A DNA stretch of 43,053 nt. It comes from Saccoglossus kowalevskii (taxonomy: Eukaryota > Hemichordata > Enteropneusta > Harrimaniidae). Below are positions 9,677 to 21,800 of this stretch, piece by piece. Positions within the stretch are counted from its first letter, which is position 1; each line of letters begins with the position of its first letter. Below the pieces are notes generated by a model. It saw only the letters and a list, made by a program, of their open reading frames with translations, was not told where the DNA came from and made no database searches. A program made the position numbers and the translations under genes. The stretch is from NCBI RefSeq assembly GCF_000003605.2, contig NW_003158226.1, positions 95,863 to 138,915 of the forward strand. Reading direction: 5' to 3'.

Positions 9677-10873
9677 GTAAGTAGAGCACATTCACTTTGC
9701 AATATAAAAAAATATGTCAAGCTGACACATGTTTTTAGCTGAAAATGGTTTTTAAACCAATGAGTGTCATTACATGTTTAAAATATTTCGCTCAATTTGA
9801 AATCAAGTTCTCAATTTGAAATCAGAAACTTGTTGGTCAATTCATGACAGTCGTTGATTTTATATATATCTATCCTTATTTTTAAGAATAGAAATTTATA
9901 TAGTTGAGATCATTTCTTTATTTTTGATGACCAAGACAAAAGTCATAGTTACTACTTGGTCTGTTCGGTGTGTATTCAAAGTTAGTCTATTAGTAGCTGT
10001 ATTATTATACAGCATTAAAATAGTCATGTGGCGTAGTTTTCAGTCACTTTCTGAGTGGCTCACACTTTGATATTTTTATCTGTACCATTGTGTGCAAACA
10101 ATTGAGGTTTCATTGTATTCTGTTCACTGTATGGTACAAAATGTTCCTCGTCGTGCATAACGAGATGCACAATACTTATAGTATTTCAGGGAATTCGGGA
10201 AGAGTTAGATATGTGATTCTATTGTTAAATGTTTGGATTATCAAATAAAATAATGTTGGAATTGATTTCAGGTTTCTTTGTTTGTGTATTATGTATATAG
10301 TGCACCAAAGTGCCACTGTCATACTTGACATCGGGTTAATTAGAAAAACCTGGATTATAGTCTCAATGGAGGGAAATCCGGTAGCATTTTGCAACATACA
10401 GTGTTGACTGATTTAAAGCATTTTTTCTTGTCTACCAGAACTTAATTTATTAATGATAAACCCCGAAAACAAGGTTAAAATTCCACATGTACAATATGCC
10501 CGCGGAAATGAAAATAGAATACACTGAAACTAGACAGTAAAATCTGAATTCAATATTACCGCTCATTGAACGTCTGACGAAAACATTTGCACAACATAAC
10601 GAGTTTATTGGAAACCAAATGCACAAACCACCGTACTCCTTATTGTTAAGTACAATGAACAGTCTATTTAAATCATTTCTATCAAGATATGATTTGTATA
10701 ATCATAATTTGTATGATAAATATTTGCTGGTGTGTCAAAAGTCGTGGTTCAGACGTTAATCGTGGTATGACAGATGTGAATGGATCGCACAACAGAGCAT
10801 AGTATAGAAGAATATTGAGGTTAAGGTGTGGTAGAACCTAATGTATGTACTTAATAAATATATTTATTTTTAG
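9677..10873 (+). other. Intron between CTLD exons B and C
   Basis: A 1.2-kb AT-rich intron with donor GTAAGT and acceptor ATTTTTAG. It contains no recognised exon; a 73-codon - strand frame inside it has no known domain. Confidence 0.75.
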
Positions 10874-10949
10874 AAATAGAGACAACAGAAAATGGAAACA
10901 ATACAAATGTACAGAATTAAAAAAGCTTGTAGCGTGTGAATATGACTGA
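10874..10949 (+). CDS. C-type lectin-like domain, last exon with stop
   Basis: Acceptor TATTTTTAG, entry in phase 2. It reads NRDNRKWKQYKCTELKKLVA followed by CEYD and TGA at 10947-10949. This is the CTLD end (W-x-x-x-x-C, then [FYV]-x-C-E), with the third and fourth core cysteines. The domain is therefore the C-terminus of its protein; no transmembrane helix or tail follows. No AATAAA was seen soon after, because the 55-bp array begins almost at once. Confidence 0.9.
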
Positions 10950-10954
10950 GTCTC

Positions 10955-11725
10955 ACCATGATTATTGTATAACTAGACCATAATTGACTGTCTATATCTT
11001 TGTGATTATTGTATCACTTGTAGATAACAAGATCATTTCTAATGGTCTATCTTTGTGATTATTGCATGACTTGTAGATGACTAGATCGCTACTGACTGTA
11101 TATCTCATTGTGATTATTACATGACTTGTAGTTGACTAGATCATTACTGACTGTATATGTCATTGTAATTATTACATGACTTGCAGTTGACTAGATCATT
11201 ACTGACTGTATATCTCATTGTGATTATTGCATGACTTGTAGTTGACTAGATCATTACTGACTGTATATGTAATTGTGAATATTGCATAACTTGTTGATGT
11301 CTAGATCATTACTGACTGTATATCTCATTGTGATTATTACATGACTTGTAGTTGACTAGATCATTACTGACTGTATATGTCATTGTGATTATTGCATGAC
11401 TTGTAGATGACTAGATCATTACTGACTGTATATGTCATTGTGATTATTGCATGACTTGTAGATGACTAGATCATTACTGACTGTATATGTCATTGTGATT
11501 ATTGCATGACTTGTAGATGACTAGATCATTACTGACTGTATATCTCATTGTGATTATTACATGACTTGTAGTTGACTAGATCATTACTGACTGTATATGT
11601 CATTGTGATTATTCTATGACATGAAAATGATTAGGTCATTTCTGACTGTATATCTCAATATAATTATTGCATAACTTGTAGATGACTACATCATTACTGA
11701 CTGTATATCTCATTGTGATTATCAT
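10955..11725. repeat. 55-bp tandem repeat, about 14 copies
   Basis: The unit contains TGATTATTGCATGACTTGTA and GACTAGATCATTACTGACTG and recurs every 55 bp (for example TTGTAG at 11401 and TTGTA at 11456). Copies at both ends are more diverged than the central ones, the usual picture for unequal exchange. It starts within a few bases of the CTLD stop codon, so the 3' UTR either runs through the array or ends before it. Confidence 0.92.
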
Positions 11726-14700
11726 TTTCAACTAGGTTACTGGCTCTATATATTGTGGTTTTTGCACTACAAACAGTCAATTCTATATGAACTTTATCCT
11801 TGTACTCATCTTGTTTACTACATCACCTACCAGAAAATCCGTGGAAATAATTAATTTCATTATTACTCGTTAGGCCTAATTACAAATTACAGGGAATTTG
11901 CAATCTGTGGGATTCTCAATCGACGTAGGATGGAAAGCTGAGGGCAATCGATCGCAGAAAGCTGGTATGCGTCGCTCGAAAACGAGGAAGTCCGCAGTCG
12001 CAGCTAGCGATGTGTCCGTTTCAATGAGTGAACAATCTCTCCTTTTCCCTTCGTAGCAAGATAAGGTTTGCCTCCTATCGCAGACTGCGGGAGATCAAGT
12101 GTTGCCACAGTCGGACTCCCTGATGAATATGGCGGGATCGACGACTAAAGCAAGACTTTCACAGTCGTCCATTTCCGAGGTGTTGGAGGCATTGGTTTCT
12201 ACCTCATAAGCATCGACGGTGGGATTTTCCCCCATTGTGTGGAGACTCTCCGTGCGGTATTGGCGAGGCAGGCATGCCTGTTCCATTGTTCTTGCCGGGA
12301 AATGGAGTTGCCAATCATTGCTGATACCGAGACCGTGATACACCATGTTCCTTCTAGGGCGTTGACATTGATGGAGAGTACCGAGGTGGGCTCGGTACAG
12401 CCCTTATATGCTGAACTGGTTCAATTCACTGAGTCTTAATCAACACTTATGCATGGAGAACACACCTGTTGGAGGGGTCTCAAAGGGCGATGGAGGGGGT
12501 GATTGGTACCCTTCGAGAGAAATGTGTGTATATTGGGGGTCTACTCTAGAGGCACCCGATCCCTGAAGAGTCACCTGATTGGTTGCATCCCAGGACAAGA
12601 CTCATTGTTAGCGAGTAGTTTTAGATTTCTCTCAGTTTTTTTACCATTTCTGACTTTTTGTGTCAAAAAATTTGCATTTAAGCCATTGGAACTTCCCTAC
12701 CTCCAGCAGGCGTGCTACTCCATATAACGATAATATATTTTCTGGTAGGTATGATTAGTAAACAAGCGTCTAAGTCCCTCTAGTATCTACAAACACTATA
12801 GTGTATATGTGTAGTATCCTAATACACGCACTAATTCAATTTCTGCATGTGATGTTCTTGCTACAGACGCTGATAACTATGGCCGCTGAATTATTTTACT
12901 GTGAGAGAAGAACGGCATCCACATTGTATCATGCTTCTTTAAATCCTCTGTTTTATATCTACTCAAATATGAGTGCTGGGAATATCTGTTTGATATATGC
13001 CCTCTGTGTATTTTATTATAGTTTTGGGGTAACAGGAACGCATCGATTATAATATAGTATAACTTGTTCATGAACTGACAGTGGTGTATTGGTCACAGGT
13101 ATAGAAAAGGCTTTAGTTTATAAATTAGTAGTTACAGTTATAAAAAAGGTTTAGTTTATCGTCGGTGTTATTTAATTATGTTGTCAACACAGCTATATGC
13201 CTTGCCCGTGTGAGTAAACCATCGCATTCCTAGTATATAATAGCCATATGCGTAGGAGGTTACATATAATAACTAGCCTATGTAGGAGATTGCATCTTGA
13301 TCAAATGGGGCTTATTTTTATGGAAGATTCCACCCTCAATACAAAATAACTTGTATGTAAGTGGTCGCACAACAATTCGTGTGTATATGACATCACACCT
13401 TGTTATCATAATAAATCCTGTGCAGTAGACCCTGATTATATATAACGCATATGTAGTTGCGATCTCCTCTGCACACGATTTATATATATTCAAGGTTCGA
13501 TCTCATCTTGAATGTATAATTACTATATGTTAAATATAAAGTGAGATGTTTACCAATTATAGAGAAATGTTGAATTGTCAGATTTCACTACGTTTTGAGC
13601 AAGTTGTACACATTCAAATCATATTTCAAGTCATTTTTGCTTGAGATCGATCATCAAAATAGTTTCTAATAAGTTTGTTGATTATATGAGAATAGTAGTA
13701 TGAAAGGTTTAACCTTTATTTTATCGGCCGCATATATATTTGAAGGGTTTAGTTTAAAGTTGTATTTCCACTTTGTATTATATACAGAACACTTATTATT
13801 ATTCACATGAATAATTATCAGATCGATTAATTTAGTTTGCCTGCACTTGACAAAAACAAGGTTGCAGTGTCCAATTTCCAAATCAACATAACTTTCATTC
13901 ACGCAAGGCCATCTTCGTTTGAATGTTGAATAAGACAGGTTATACAAATTTGAAATGTAATAGCTAATATCAGTTATTGATTTCGAATGAAATACACATC
14001 AAGAACTTTCCAGAGATCCATTGCTTGGCTATTTCACCTGTTGGTACTCTGATAAAATGATATATTTCACTGTCAATGTTGTGTGCATTCAGACGTAATA
14101 GGTGTGTGAAATAAAATATAAAGTACTTTCAATCCAATACTTGCATGCGTGTGCATGTTTGTAAAGACTCCATAAATGGAATGAAGACGGCGGTTTACGC
14201 GTTTAAATCCTTATAATATCCTACCCCTTATCATGTGACTGCATCTAGCTATACCGACTTTTGTGCGTTTGTTATTCTGTGCTCTGAATTCATCTAATTT
14301 ATATTAATATTTGACTGGCTAACTTATCACTGAGTTGAGCTCCAACCAAATGTTTCTAGTGGGTATGTGCCTTACAATACCAATCTGGAATCAGCGAAGA
14401 TATCAGCTAACGAAAAATATTAGGATCGTGTTAACCAATCACGAATAAGCAAGTCGCATCAAGAACGTGCAATCGTTCAGTTTATTTTGATTCGTCCCTG
14501 AAATCAAAATCGATATTTCCATATCTCATATGCAAGTGATGGATGGGAGAAAACAAAGTAGTCCTTTCAGAAGTACCGTATTTTTAGAAACGTACCATAA
14601 ATAAACAATATTTAGAAGTACGATATTTTCCCTTGGGGTACATGAATATATTTGCCGAATGACATGAACAACAGTAATGGTACTTTTAAGCAGTCACTTA

Positions 14701-14820
14701 TTTTGACTAAAACTAGTTTTCATATCACCCATGCAATAATGTTTTCGGTATTTTTACGGTCGATATGCAAATGACATGGTATTTCCATTGGCTACCGAAC
14801 TATTTCATTTTGTAAACACA
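11726..14820. other. Intergenic stretch with one GC-richer block
   Basis: Mostly AT-rich DNA without recognisable exons. The exception is 11910-12720, listed separately. Short frames at 12801-13052 and 13666-13947 (-) match nothing known to me and lack splice or promoter support. Confidence 0.45.
11917..12437 (+). other. Decayed Ser-rich open frame, possible transposable-element ORF remnant
   Basis: From about 11917 one frame reads a basic, Ser-rich stretch (GMRRSKTRKSAVAASDVSVS), is interrupted by TAG near 12055, goes on with QSDSLMNMAGSTTKARLSQS and SSISEVLEALVSTS, and stops at TAA near 12209. A different frame then stays open to a TAA at about 12437. GC content is higher than in the flanks. 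Long frames broken by single stops and a shift suggest an old coding insert, perhaps a gag-like ORF of a retroelement, but no motif identifies the family. Confidence 0.3.
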
Positions 14821-14827
14821 ACGCCAA

Positions 14828-15028
14828 ATGAGCAACATTTTAACCGGTAACCAAGACAATCCACGACCAGCAAACAACATCACAGACGAAGTTGTAGCGT
14901 GCAGCTCAGCGAGAATCGCTGTCGATGAAAGTCATACCGTCAGTGGAGTATCGCAGTTGCACGGCATGTTTGCCAATGCACAATACTGTGGAGGAAATTT
15001 TAATTTCAACATAAACTGTGTATCATAG
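14828..15028 (+). CDS. Unrecognised 66-codon frame with a Gly/Asn-rich end
   Basis: A start-to-stop frame of 66 codons ending QYCGGNFNFNINCVS, where polar and aromatic or aliphatic residues alternate. GC content and codon make-up look more gene-like than the AT-rich flanks. It has no signal peptide or known domain. The ending could form a short beta-strand/amyloid-like motif such as those seen near the N-termini of some innate immune proteins, but that comparison is only impressionistic. It could be a small protein, a first exon or chance. Confidence 0.25.
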   Translation: MSNILTGNQDNPRPANNITDEVVACSSARIAVDESHTVSGVSQLHGMFANAQYCGGNFNFNINCVS

Positions 15029-17480
15029 TCGCTTCGCTCGTGAAAGTACGGTCACAACGAAAGTCATGGAAGGGGGTCTGTCGTAGTATTTTTACTGAAT
15101 AAAATTATATAAATATATATATATACTAAAGATGTTTGTGATGATTTCATTAAGCTTCTTTCAGTCATATACAGAAATGAATTTCAAAAATATATGGAAT
15201 ATTGAAAATTCTGTTTTGTTTTTAATATTCATATGAAATTTGTAATTAATATGACGATTATTATTGGTGTGCATATAAAATACATTCCGTTATGAATTAT
15301 TCATATATTATTTATGAATGTTCTTATCAAAATCAGTTGCTTTTGAAGAATTTTGCAATGTCGAAAACGGGAAATCTTTATTTCATTGTTCTAGGTTTTA
15401 AACAAATGCTGGATCAACAAATACAATAGAATAAAAAGATGATTATGTAAGGATAAACATTGCATGAACTTGTGCCTTGAGAAACTTACTAACGTTGCAT
15501 GCTGATACAATTGCTAAAAATGACTTTGAAAGTGGTCACATGATATCATTACCCAAACTAATGCATCTATTATGAAGTTATACAGAGAAAGGTGAGAAAA
15601 TCTTACGACACTCCGAAAGAAAAAATACTCCGGAGCGGTTAGTAAACCTTGCACTATCTTGCTTTTGAAATTTAACGTTATGCGCCAAGTGGTATGGGTA
15701 CTCGTATTTGCATTTTACTCCAACAAATAAATCACCGTAATTTCAAGAGTTTTAAACAAATTTGATGGATCTATCTGTTGCGTTCGTGACAGTAAATTGG
15801 AAAATGATTGAAGAATCGCGATTTTTGTTTTGGCCGGCGTGACGAGATATAAAACGGCAAAATGATTGGTTTGAATTGGAAATTGATGCAAGTTTCTACA
15901 GGATTGTTGATTAATAGTTCAAGCTCCATGGTCCTCCAAATTAATTCATTCAATTATACTGAGGTCAAAACAGCTTTTCCTTGCACGAACCCGCACAGGT
16001 TCGTGGGGACAGTCAGGGATGATCAGCTTCTTCGAAGTACTGATGTTACGTTTGAATGAGTCGACAGTTTCAAGGCTATTACGGGTTGCCAGCCTCTAGT
16101 TTGTACTAACCATCACAGCGGGTATATAACTATGGTTGATACCGTTATTACAGATTACAATATTTCCAATACACTCGGCGCGACAGAGGCACTGCCTAGA
16201 TCCTTATAATTTGAAAGTTTTATACATTTCACAATTCAGAATACAATGAGAGGTTTCTATGGGCCGATTTAATAATATTGAAACTTATTTCAAATGACGT
16301 CGTTGCGCTTTGTGTTTGCTGATTGGTTTGTAAGTTATCAGCAAGCAGAACATTTTCCGTTTTAACACAAAACTCATAATATTTAAAAACTACAATACAC
16401 TTGTTGCGTCGGATATATTCCCCTAATGAAATGTACAATGATGTATGCTTGTCAAATTGAGCTATTTCAAACAATCTACTTGCTTCGACTGAAAAAAAAA
16501 TAACAATTGTTACAAAACATATGTGCTCAGCATGCTCCGAAAAATCCCTAAGGAGTATCTTTGAGGCCACGAATGGACAAACTCATTTTCATTTAACGAA
16601 CTTTTTAGGATTATTTAAATATTTCATGTAACAAAAGCGATGTACCAAATTATTTTTCTACTTTTTCTTGCAATTTGTGCACACTAAGAAATGAATATAA
16701 TAATTTGCAGTCTCGGCAGCCAATGCAGTACTAACAAATAGATTATGTATTCAGAAAACTGCGATGAAAAACAACGTTTTAAATGTTGTATCTGCTTATG
16801 TTTATCAGTATTTATACCGCATGATTTAAGAATGCTACATTTTATAAATATCCTATTTGGTGAAAACATATTTTACTGATACAACACTATTGTTGAATAA
16901 CTCACTTTGGTGAATTTGATATTTTCCCACAAATCATGCATTTCGTAGTCAGTACCACAAAACATAAACAATGTTTCCAGATTCAATTTCAGAAACTACG
17001 CTACAAGTGTTACAATAAGATTTATTTACAATATATTTTAATATACAAATATCATATTTAGGTTACGTACTATGGACGGGGAAATTGTTTTTGAATTTAA
17101 AACAAATACGTTGAAATAAAAGTATGTACAATTTGTTTGTTAAATTAACAGGACTGAAAATGGAACAGAAAAATCAGTATGTGGGTATGAAGTGCCGCAT
17201 TTGTCCCAATCGATGTGGGTTTTAAAATAAGTTAAAATATTAAAATATAAAAAGTTTCTAAAAATAACTTTATGTGTCGTCAATTTGAGTGAAGAGAGCG
17301 ATTGATTGAAATACAGAGTGACGATAATATATGTGGGTAGAAAAAATACGTTGTGTTTAGTTTTACCTCGTTCATAGCGCATAATATAATTTACCTTGAT
17401 ACTATGCGCAACCACGTAGCGCCCTCTAGCATGGATGCGCTGAGACGTAATCAGCGATGGAAATGTCACGCAACTATTGC
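15029..17480. other. Intergenic stretch, no gene seen
   Basis: AT-rich, with several 60-113-codon frames on both strands that match no family I know. A short hairpin (ACGAACC-CGCACA-GGTTCGT) lies at about 15986-16005, and a GCGCCCTCTAG motif at 17419-17429. Confidence 0.5.
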
Positions 17481-18068
17481 CTTGATATTTATTGAGCGAT
17501 TTCTTATTTTTGTTTGTGGATGACTAAACAGAGTTGTCTCCGAAGAGCTCGACTTAATGAAAAACTGAATTGGTGTATGCATATGTATTAGCACGATTCA
17601 GTTGCTAAAACCTAAGTTTTTCTTTACAGAAAAAAGGCAAGTTGATATAAATCCTTCAGTTGTTTTCTCTGTCAAAATCTCAAACCTGAATATTGTAGAA
17701 TCTTTCCGTGATAACCGGTATAGAGTTATATTGTGTTCGGTAACAGTGTTGGAATAAATTAAGTCTAAAAGTGAAACTTCTCCAGATAAAGGTGTTAAGC
17801 ATGTTAACTTGGCAGGAACTTGTAGTGGCAATGTGTAAACCATAAAAATACAAGACTTCGTTATCGAAAGTTTGATCAATAAAAAGTGCGATAGCGCTTT
17901 TTTTCCCCTTCTCAACGACGTTCCATGATTGGACCAACCGAGCGCTTGGTGAAGGTTATTAACAAATGCGGGAATATCACGTGTTATAAATATAATTATT
18001 CCAATTGTGACCCGCATAATCCACGTACACATAGGTGAGTTTCCAAAGTACAAGAAAAACAGTGAGAA
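17481..18068 (-). other. Probable 3' UTR / downstream region of the GPR156-like gene
   Basis: Lies just downstream of the receptor stop codon on the - strand. A candidate polyadenylation signal AATAAA (- strand) is at 17488-17493, about 580 nt after the stop. A 151-codon frame at 17598-18053 (-) lies wholly inside this region, shows no domain and is best read as chance. Confidence 0.45.
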
Positions 18069-18893
18069 CTATACGTATGTGTCTGTTCCAATTTGTCGTT
18101 TGTATGCAATGTAGCTTTTGAGTATTTCCGGGTCAGCCGCAGCCGTTACCATCTTCTCTTCATCGTCATGGCGACTAGCGTGAAATCGATATTGTCTTGG
18201 TAATGAATGCCGCCTCGAGAATCGTCTGCTGAACCGTGACCCAGAGCTGTCCGTCGAACGAAACGACTGTCGACTGGCATACGAGCGAAAACTAGAATTC
18301 CTACTGCAACTGCAAGTGCAACTTGTATCGTGGCGATAATGTTCGTCGCACGATAACCAGAGTTCTGAACCGAATTGACCACTTTGGTCATCGTCGCCCC
18401 GCTCGCGATAATTAAATCTATTTGCGTACGTACTTGGCATACTGACCAAAGACGCTGCGTCTGCTTCGGATAAATGATAACAGCCTCTCAGTGATTCCGC
18501 CAAATGATGTTCAATGTCATCGTAATTATAAACAGACACTGGCATCCTCCGTAGTCTGTTCAAATCTCGCGAGATTGAATCTCGTAATGTCGATGAGAGA
18601 AAATCTGCTTTTTTCAAATCCTCAGCGATTGAATTGCGCACACGTTTGAACTGTTTCCAGCTATTGGCTGAAGATACACTCCTCCTATCACGTGATTTAC
18701 GTTCCAAAGTTTCTTTCCTTTTTAAATTAATAGCCTGTGTCTCGTCGATACTGGTGTTTTTGTCCACACTTCCGTTTTCTTCCTGCGCACTTGACGTCGA
18801 CATGTCGTCACATCCGCTATCAATCTCAATTTTCAGAAGATTATCTTCCGCTGTTTTAACATGCTGTTGTAAAGCCTGTAGTGTTTCTTCGTT
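18069..18893 (-). CDS. GPR156-like exon 7: coiled-coil end, cytoplasmic tail and stop
   Basis: Acceptor TTTTCATTTCGACCAG, 274 codons and TAG at 18071-18069. After the coiled coil come a Lys/Arg/Ser-rich stretch (KRKETLERKSRDRRSVSS), a conserved-looking core (SRDLNRLRRMPVSVYNYDDI), a Cys/Ser patch (TSCTCSCSRNSSF) and an Arg/Ser/Phe run ending RRFSRRHSLPRQYRF. RRHSLP fits a basophilic-kinase/14-3-3 type site. The last residues DTYV fit a class I PDZ ligand ([ST]-x-hydrophobic-COOH), suggesting anchoring to a scaffold. This tail cannot be matched to a family beyond the receptor itself. Confidence 0.92.
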   Translation of the reverse strand, partial: NEETLQALQQHVKTAEDNLLKIEIDSGCDDMSTSSAQEENGSVDKNTSIDETQAINLKRKETLERKSRDRRSVSSANSWKQFKRVRNSIAEDLKKADFLSSTLRDSISRDLNRLRRMPVSVYNYDDIEHHLAESLRGCYHLSEADAASLVSMPSTYANRFNYRERGDDDQSGQFGSELWLSCDEHYRHDTSCTCSCSRNSSFRSYASRQSFRSTDSSGSRFSRRFSRRHSLPRQYRFHASRHDDEEKMVTAAADPEILKSYIAYKRQIGTDTYV

Positions 18894-21800
18894 CTGGTCG
18901 AAATGAAAAATAAACGCAATTTAAATGAATTAGTCAGATACAACAAATAGTTATAATCACAAAAAAAGTGTTAAAACAGGTAAACGTCAGGATGTTCACA
19001 ACAATTGTAACATTCAAATTATATAAATACTTCTTCCCGAAGAACAGACGACAAATATTAAATATAGCGCCCTCTGAGCTACCCGAATCTACAGATAACG
19101 TTAATGGCGCTGGGATCTTACCTCGGACAGGGAGATTTTCAACTGAGTGTTCTCAGCGGACAATATCAGGTGGTCTTCTCCGGCACGATCAGATCTATTA
19201 TTCTGAGTTGTTGCTAGATACGATGACGTAATAAATTTTGATAAATCGGCAGGAGGGATCTTTTTCCAGGCATAGATCTGAAGAAAAGTTGAATTTGTCT
19301 ATTAAAGCGGAGGTGTCGTCAATTGCGCATGCGCGTAAATTGAGTCCCAAGCCACAATAATAACGCACACTAAAAACGCAAAGGCTGATGAGTAGACGCT
19401 TGTTTGTAAACAACGACACGCTATGGTCGTCTGATGCACGCGCAGGTGACGACTCCCCCGCTGTAACGTAATTATGGAACGACACCGTCTTTATATTCAC
19501 AGTATAAATTTCGAATTCAGTTTCGGATATTTCTAAAAACGTTAAACTAAAAAAGATCGACACAGCCAAAAAGGAGTTACGACAACACTAGGCGATGCTG
19601 TCAAATTGTACTCAATGCTTAACGACCAGATTCTCCCCACCAATATGTCGGCGCGAAGATATACTGAGTGAAGTGTTCTGCATTTTGCACTGAAACATTA
19701 TACTGACCGACAATTTGTATCGTTCCCATTGATAGGACGCAGTGAAGAGCTGAGGGACCCCTTATTATATATGCGAGGCGAGTAGGCCATCTATTTTACC
19801 TCGGTGCCAATTGCAAAAATCAATGGGAGCCGAGGCGCACAGTTGCCTTGGTAATCGTAACTAACTGCCCGATAATTACTAGTTGAAATTGACGACCAAG
19901 AGTTGCACAACTTCTGTTATGTCATAGACCCTGAAAAGGGACTATGGTTATGTATACTGTTACAACTAAATGTGTACATTTCTGAAATAAACATATAGCA
20001 AACAAACAAACGATATTTCACGCGTGACTGAGTGACTGGAGTTCGACCCAAATTTGTAGTTTACAATGACGGGCCATGTGTTCAACTTTCACAATGGCAA
20101 TGCACGTAAATACGGATATGGGCTGCGGTTGTAGGTCATTGTTTTATACTGAACCAAAGTATTCCCTTTGTGCCACATATGTAATAACATCATATAACTT
20201 ACCTTTGGTACGTTCTGTAGCAGTAAGACTTCAGACGTGCAGATAAATATGACAGCCACAATACACGCGTACCATAAATTAGGCCACGTGACCAAAAACG
20301 CGGACAGACTGGTCACCATGGCAGTCAGAATGACGCAGGTATATACGCTGATGATGATACTGGTGGCGTCGTTCATAGGTGGCAAAGTCACGTGTCTCGT
20401 AGACCACGAGAGATAGGTTCCACCCAGTAAAAGAACAGCTTTGTAGACGAATACCAAACACAACCAAATATAGGTGTAGTCAGAACTGCATATCTGAATG
20501 GCAATCAGTTCATCTGGTGCTGGCGGTGGGTCTTCGTATTTCCTCGGCCCCTGAAATTGCAAATACCAAATTGAAAATTGATGAGAAAAAATACTTATTT
20601 ACACCGGTTAGTTTAACATGTAGCTATATTATATTACCTGACTGGTGACAACATTAAATATTCTATTTCAATTATAACACATTATTTATGGCAGGCATTT
20701 TAAATTGACGGGCATTCCATGGTGATTTTTGACATTGCCCTCTTGATCATGTTCATCGTGACATTCCCGGGACAATACACAAATGTCAGAAGACCGAGGT
20801 AGGGGGACATGACATATAATTGTCGCAATGGTCCTCACCGGTTTTTTGTCCACTATATACTTGTTGCAAGTGAGCGGATCGAATCCTTGCCAAAACGCCA
20901 ATATGACGATGTCAACCAGCAGCATCATACTGATCATCACTATAAGTTTGTTGTCACGAATAACCTGTTGAATAAACGAATAGTATTAGAATGGTGAAAT
21001 TTATAATATAATAAATAATAATAATAATAATAAAACTTAATTATTATAAAAATATAATTAATACGCTTATTGCGTCGGTCAGTGTTTTACTTATACATAT
21101 GTACACACTGTACGGTGTTGCTCAGCAGAACATAAAGTCCTGGTATGAAAAGTATCATATTTCGCAATGGTATTAACGCCGACTGACACGACCGAGAATA
21201 GTGTGCAAAATGCCACAGAATCCCTGGAAGCTATCCAACCATAGTACATTTGTGCTTAGCGTATACAATACATTCGCATGGCTAAACAAAAATATTGAGT
21301 TTATAGTACAGTTTTTCAGATAACGGAAAGAGAAAAGTTTTAAGATGATGTGCTGCATTGCCACGGTTGTCACGCAGCTCGTTTGATTTTCGTGAAAGCA
21401 ATGTAGTGTACACGCCTTGTAAACGTCACGAGGGATCCACTACAAACGATAGGTACGTGATGGCGTTTTATATGCCATTGATATTAGTGCTATAACTTAC
21501 CGTTCTTTCTATAGTTGCACGTGTGAAAATCCTGTGTACTCGCCATGTTTTACTGAATATGGCGCCATATACCAAGGTGAATGCCATGACTAGGAGCCAA
21601 GTTCGCATCTAGAGTACAATCAAATATACATATTCGGTGTTCGTGTAATAAAGGTCTGTTGACAAGATTAGCGGGATTCGAGAGATAATAAATCGATGTT
21701 TTCTTGTTCTGAAATTATGAATGATGAATTTGAAATTGTTTCACAAACGTCAATAAATAAATCACGTGACTAAACCATGCTGAGCTTGAGTAGTGTCGCG

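Noticed and set aside
15980-16010. Possible tRNA T-arm (GGTTCGTGG with pairing to ACGAACC)
   Set aside because: The stem pairs within itself as a simple hairpin, and no acceptor, D or anticodon arm can be drawn.
17598-18053. 151-codon - strand frame beside the receptor gene
   Set aside because: Lies in the expected 3' UTR, has no domain and no splice or promoter support.
19198-19569. 123-codon - strand frame overlapping receptor exon 6
   Set aside because: Out of frame with the coiled-coil exon and ends exactly at its acceptor; the exon frame is supported by continuous heptads.
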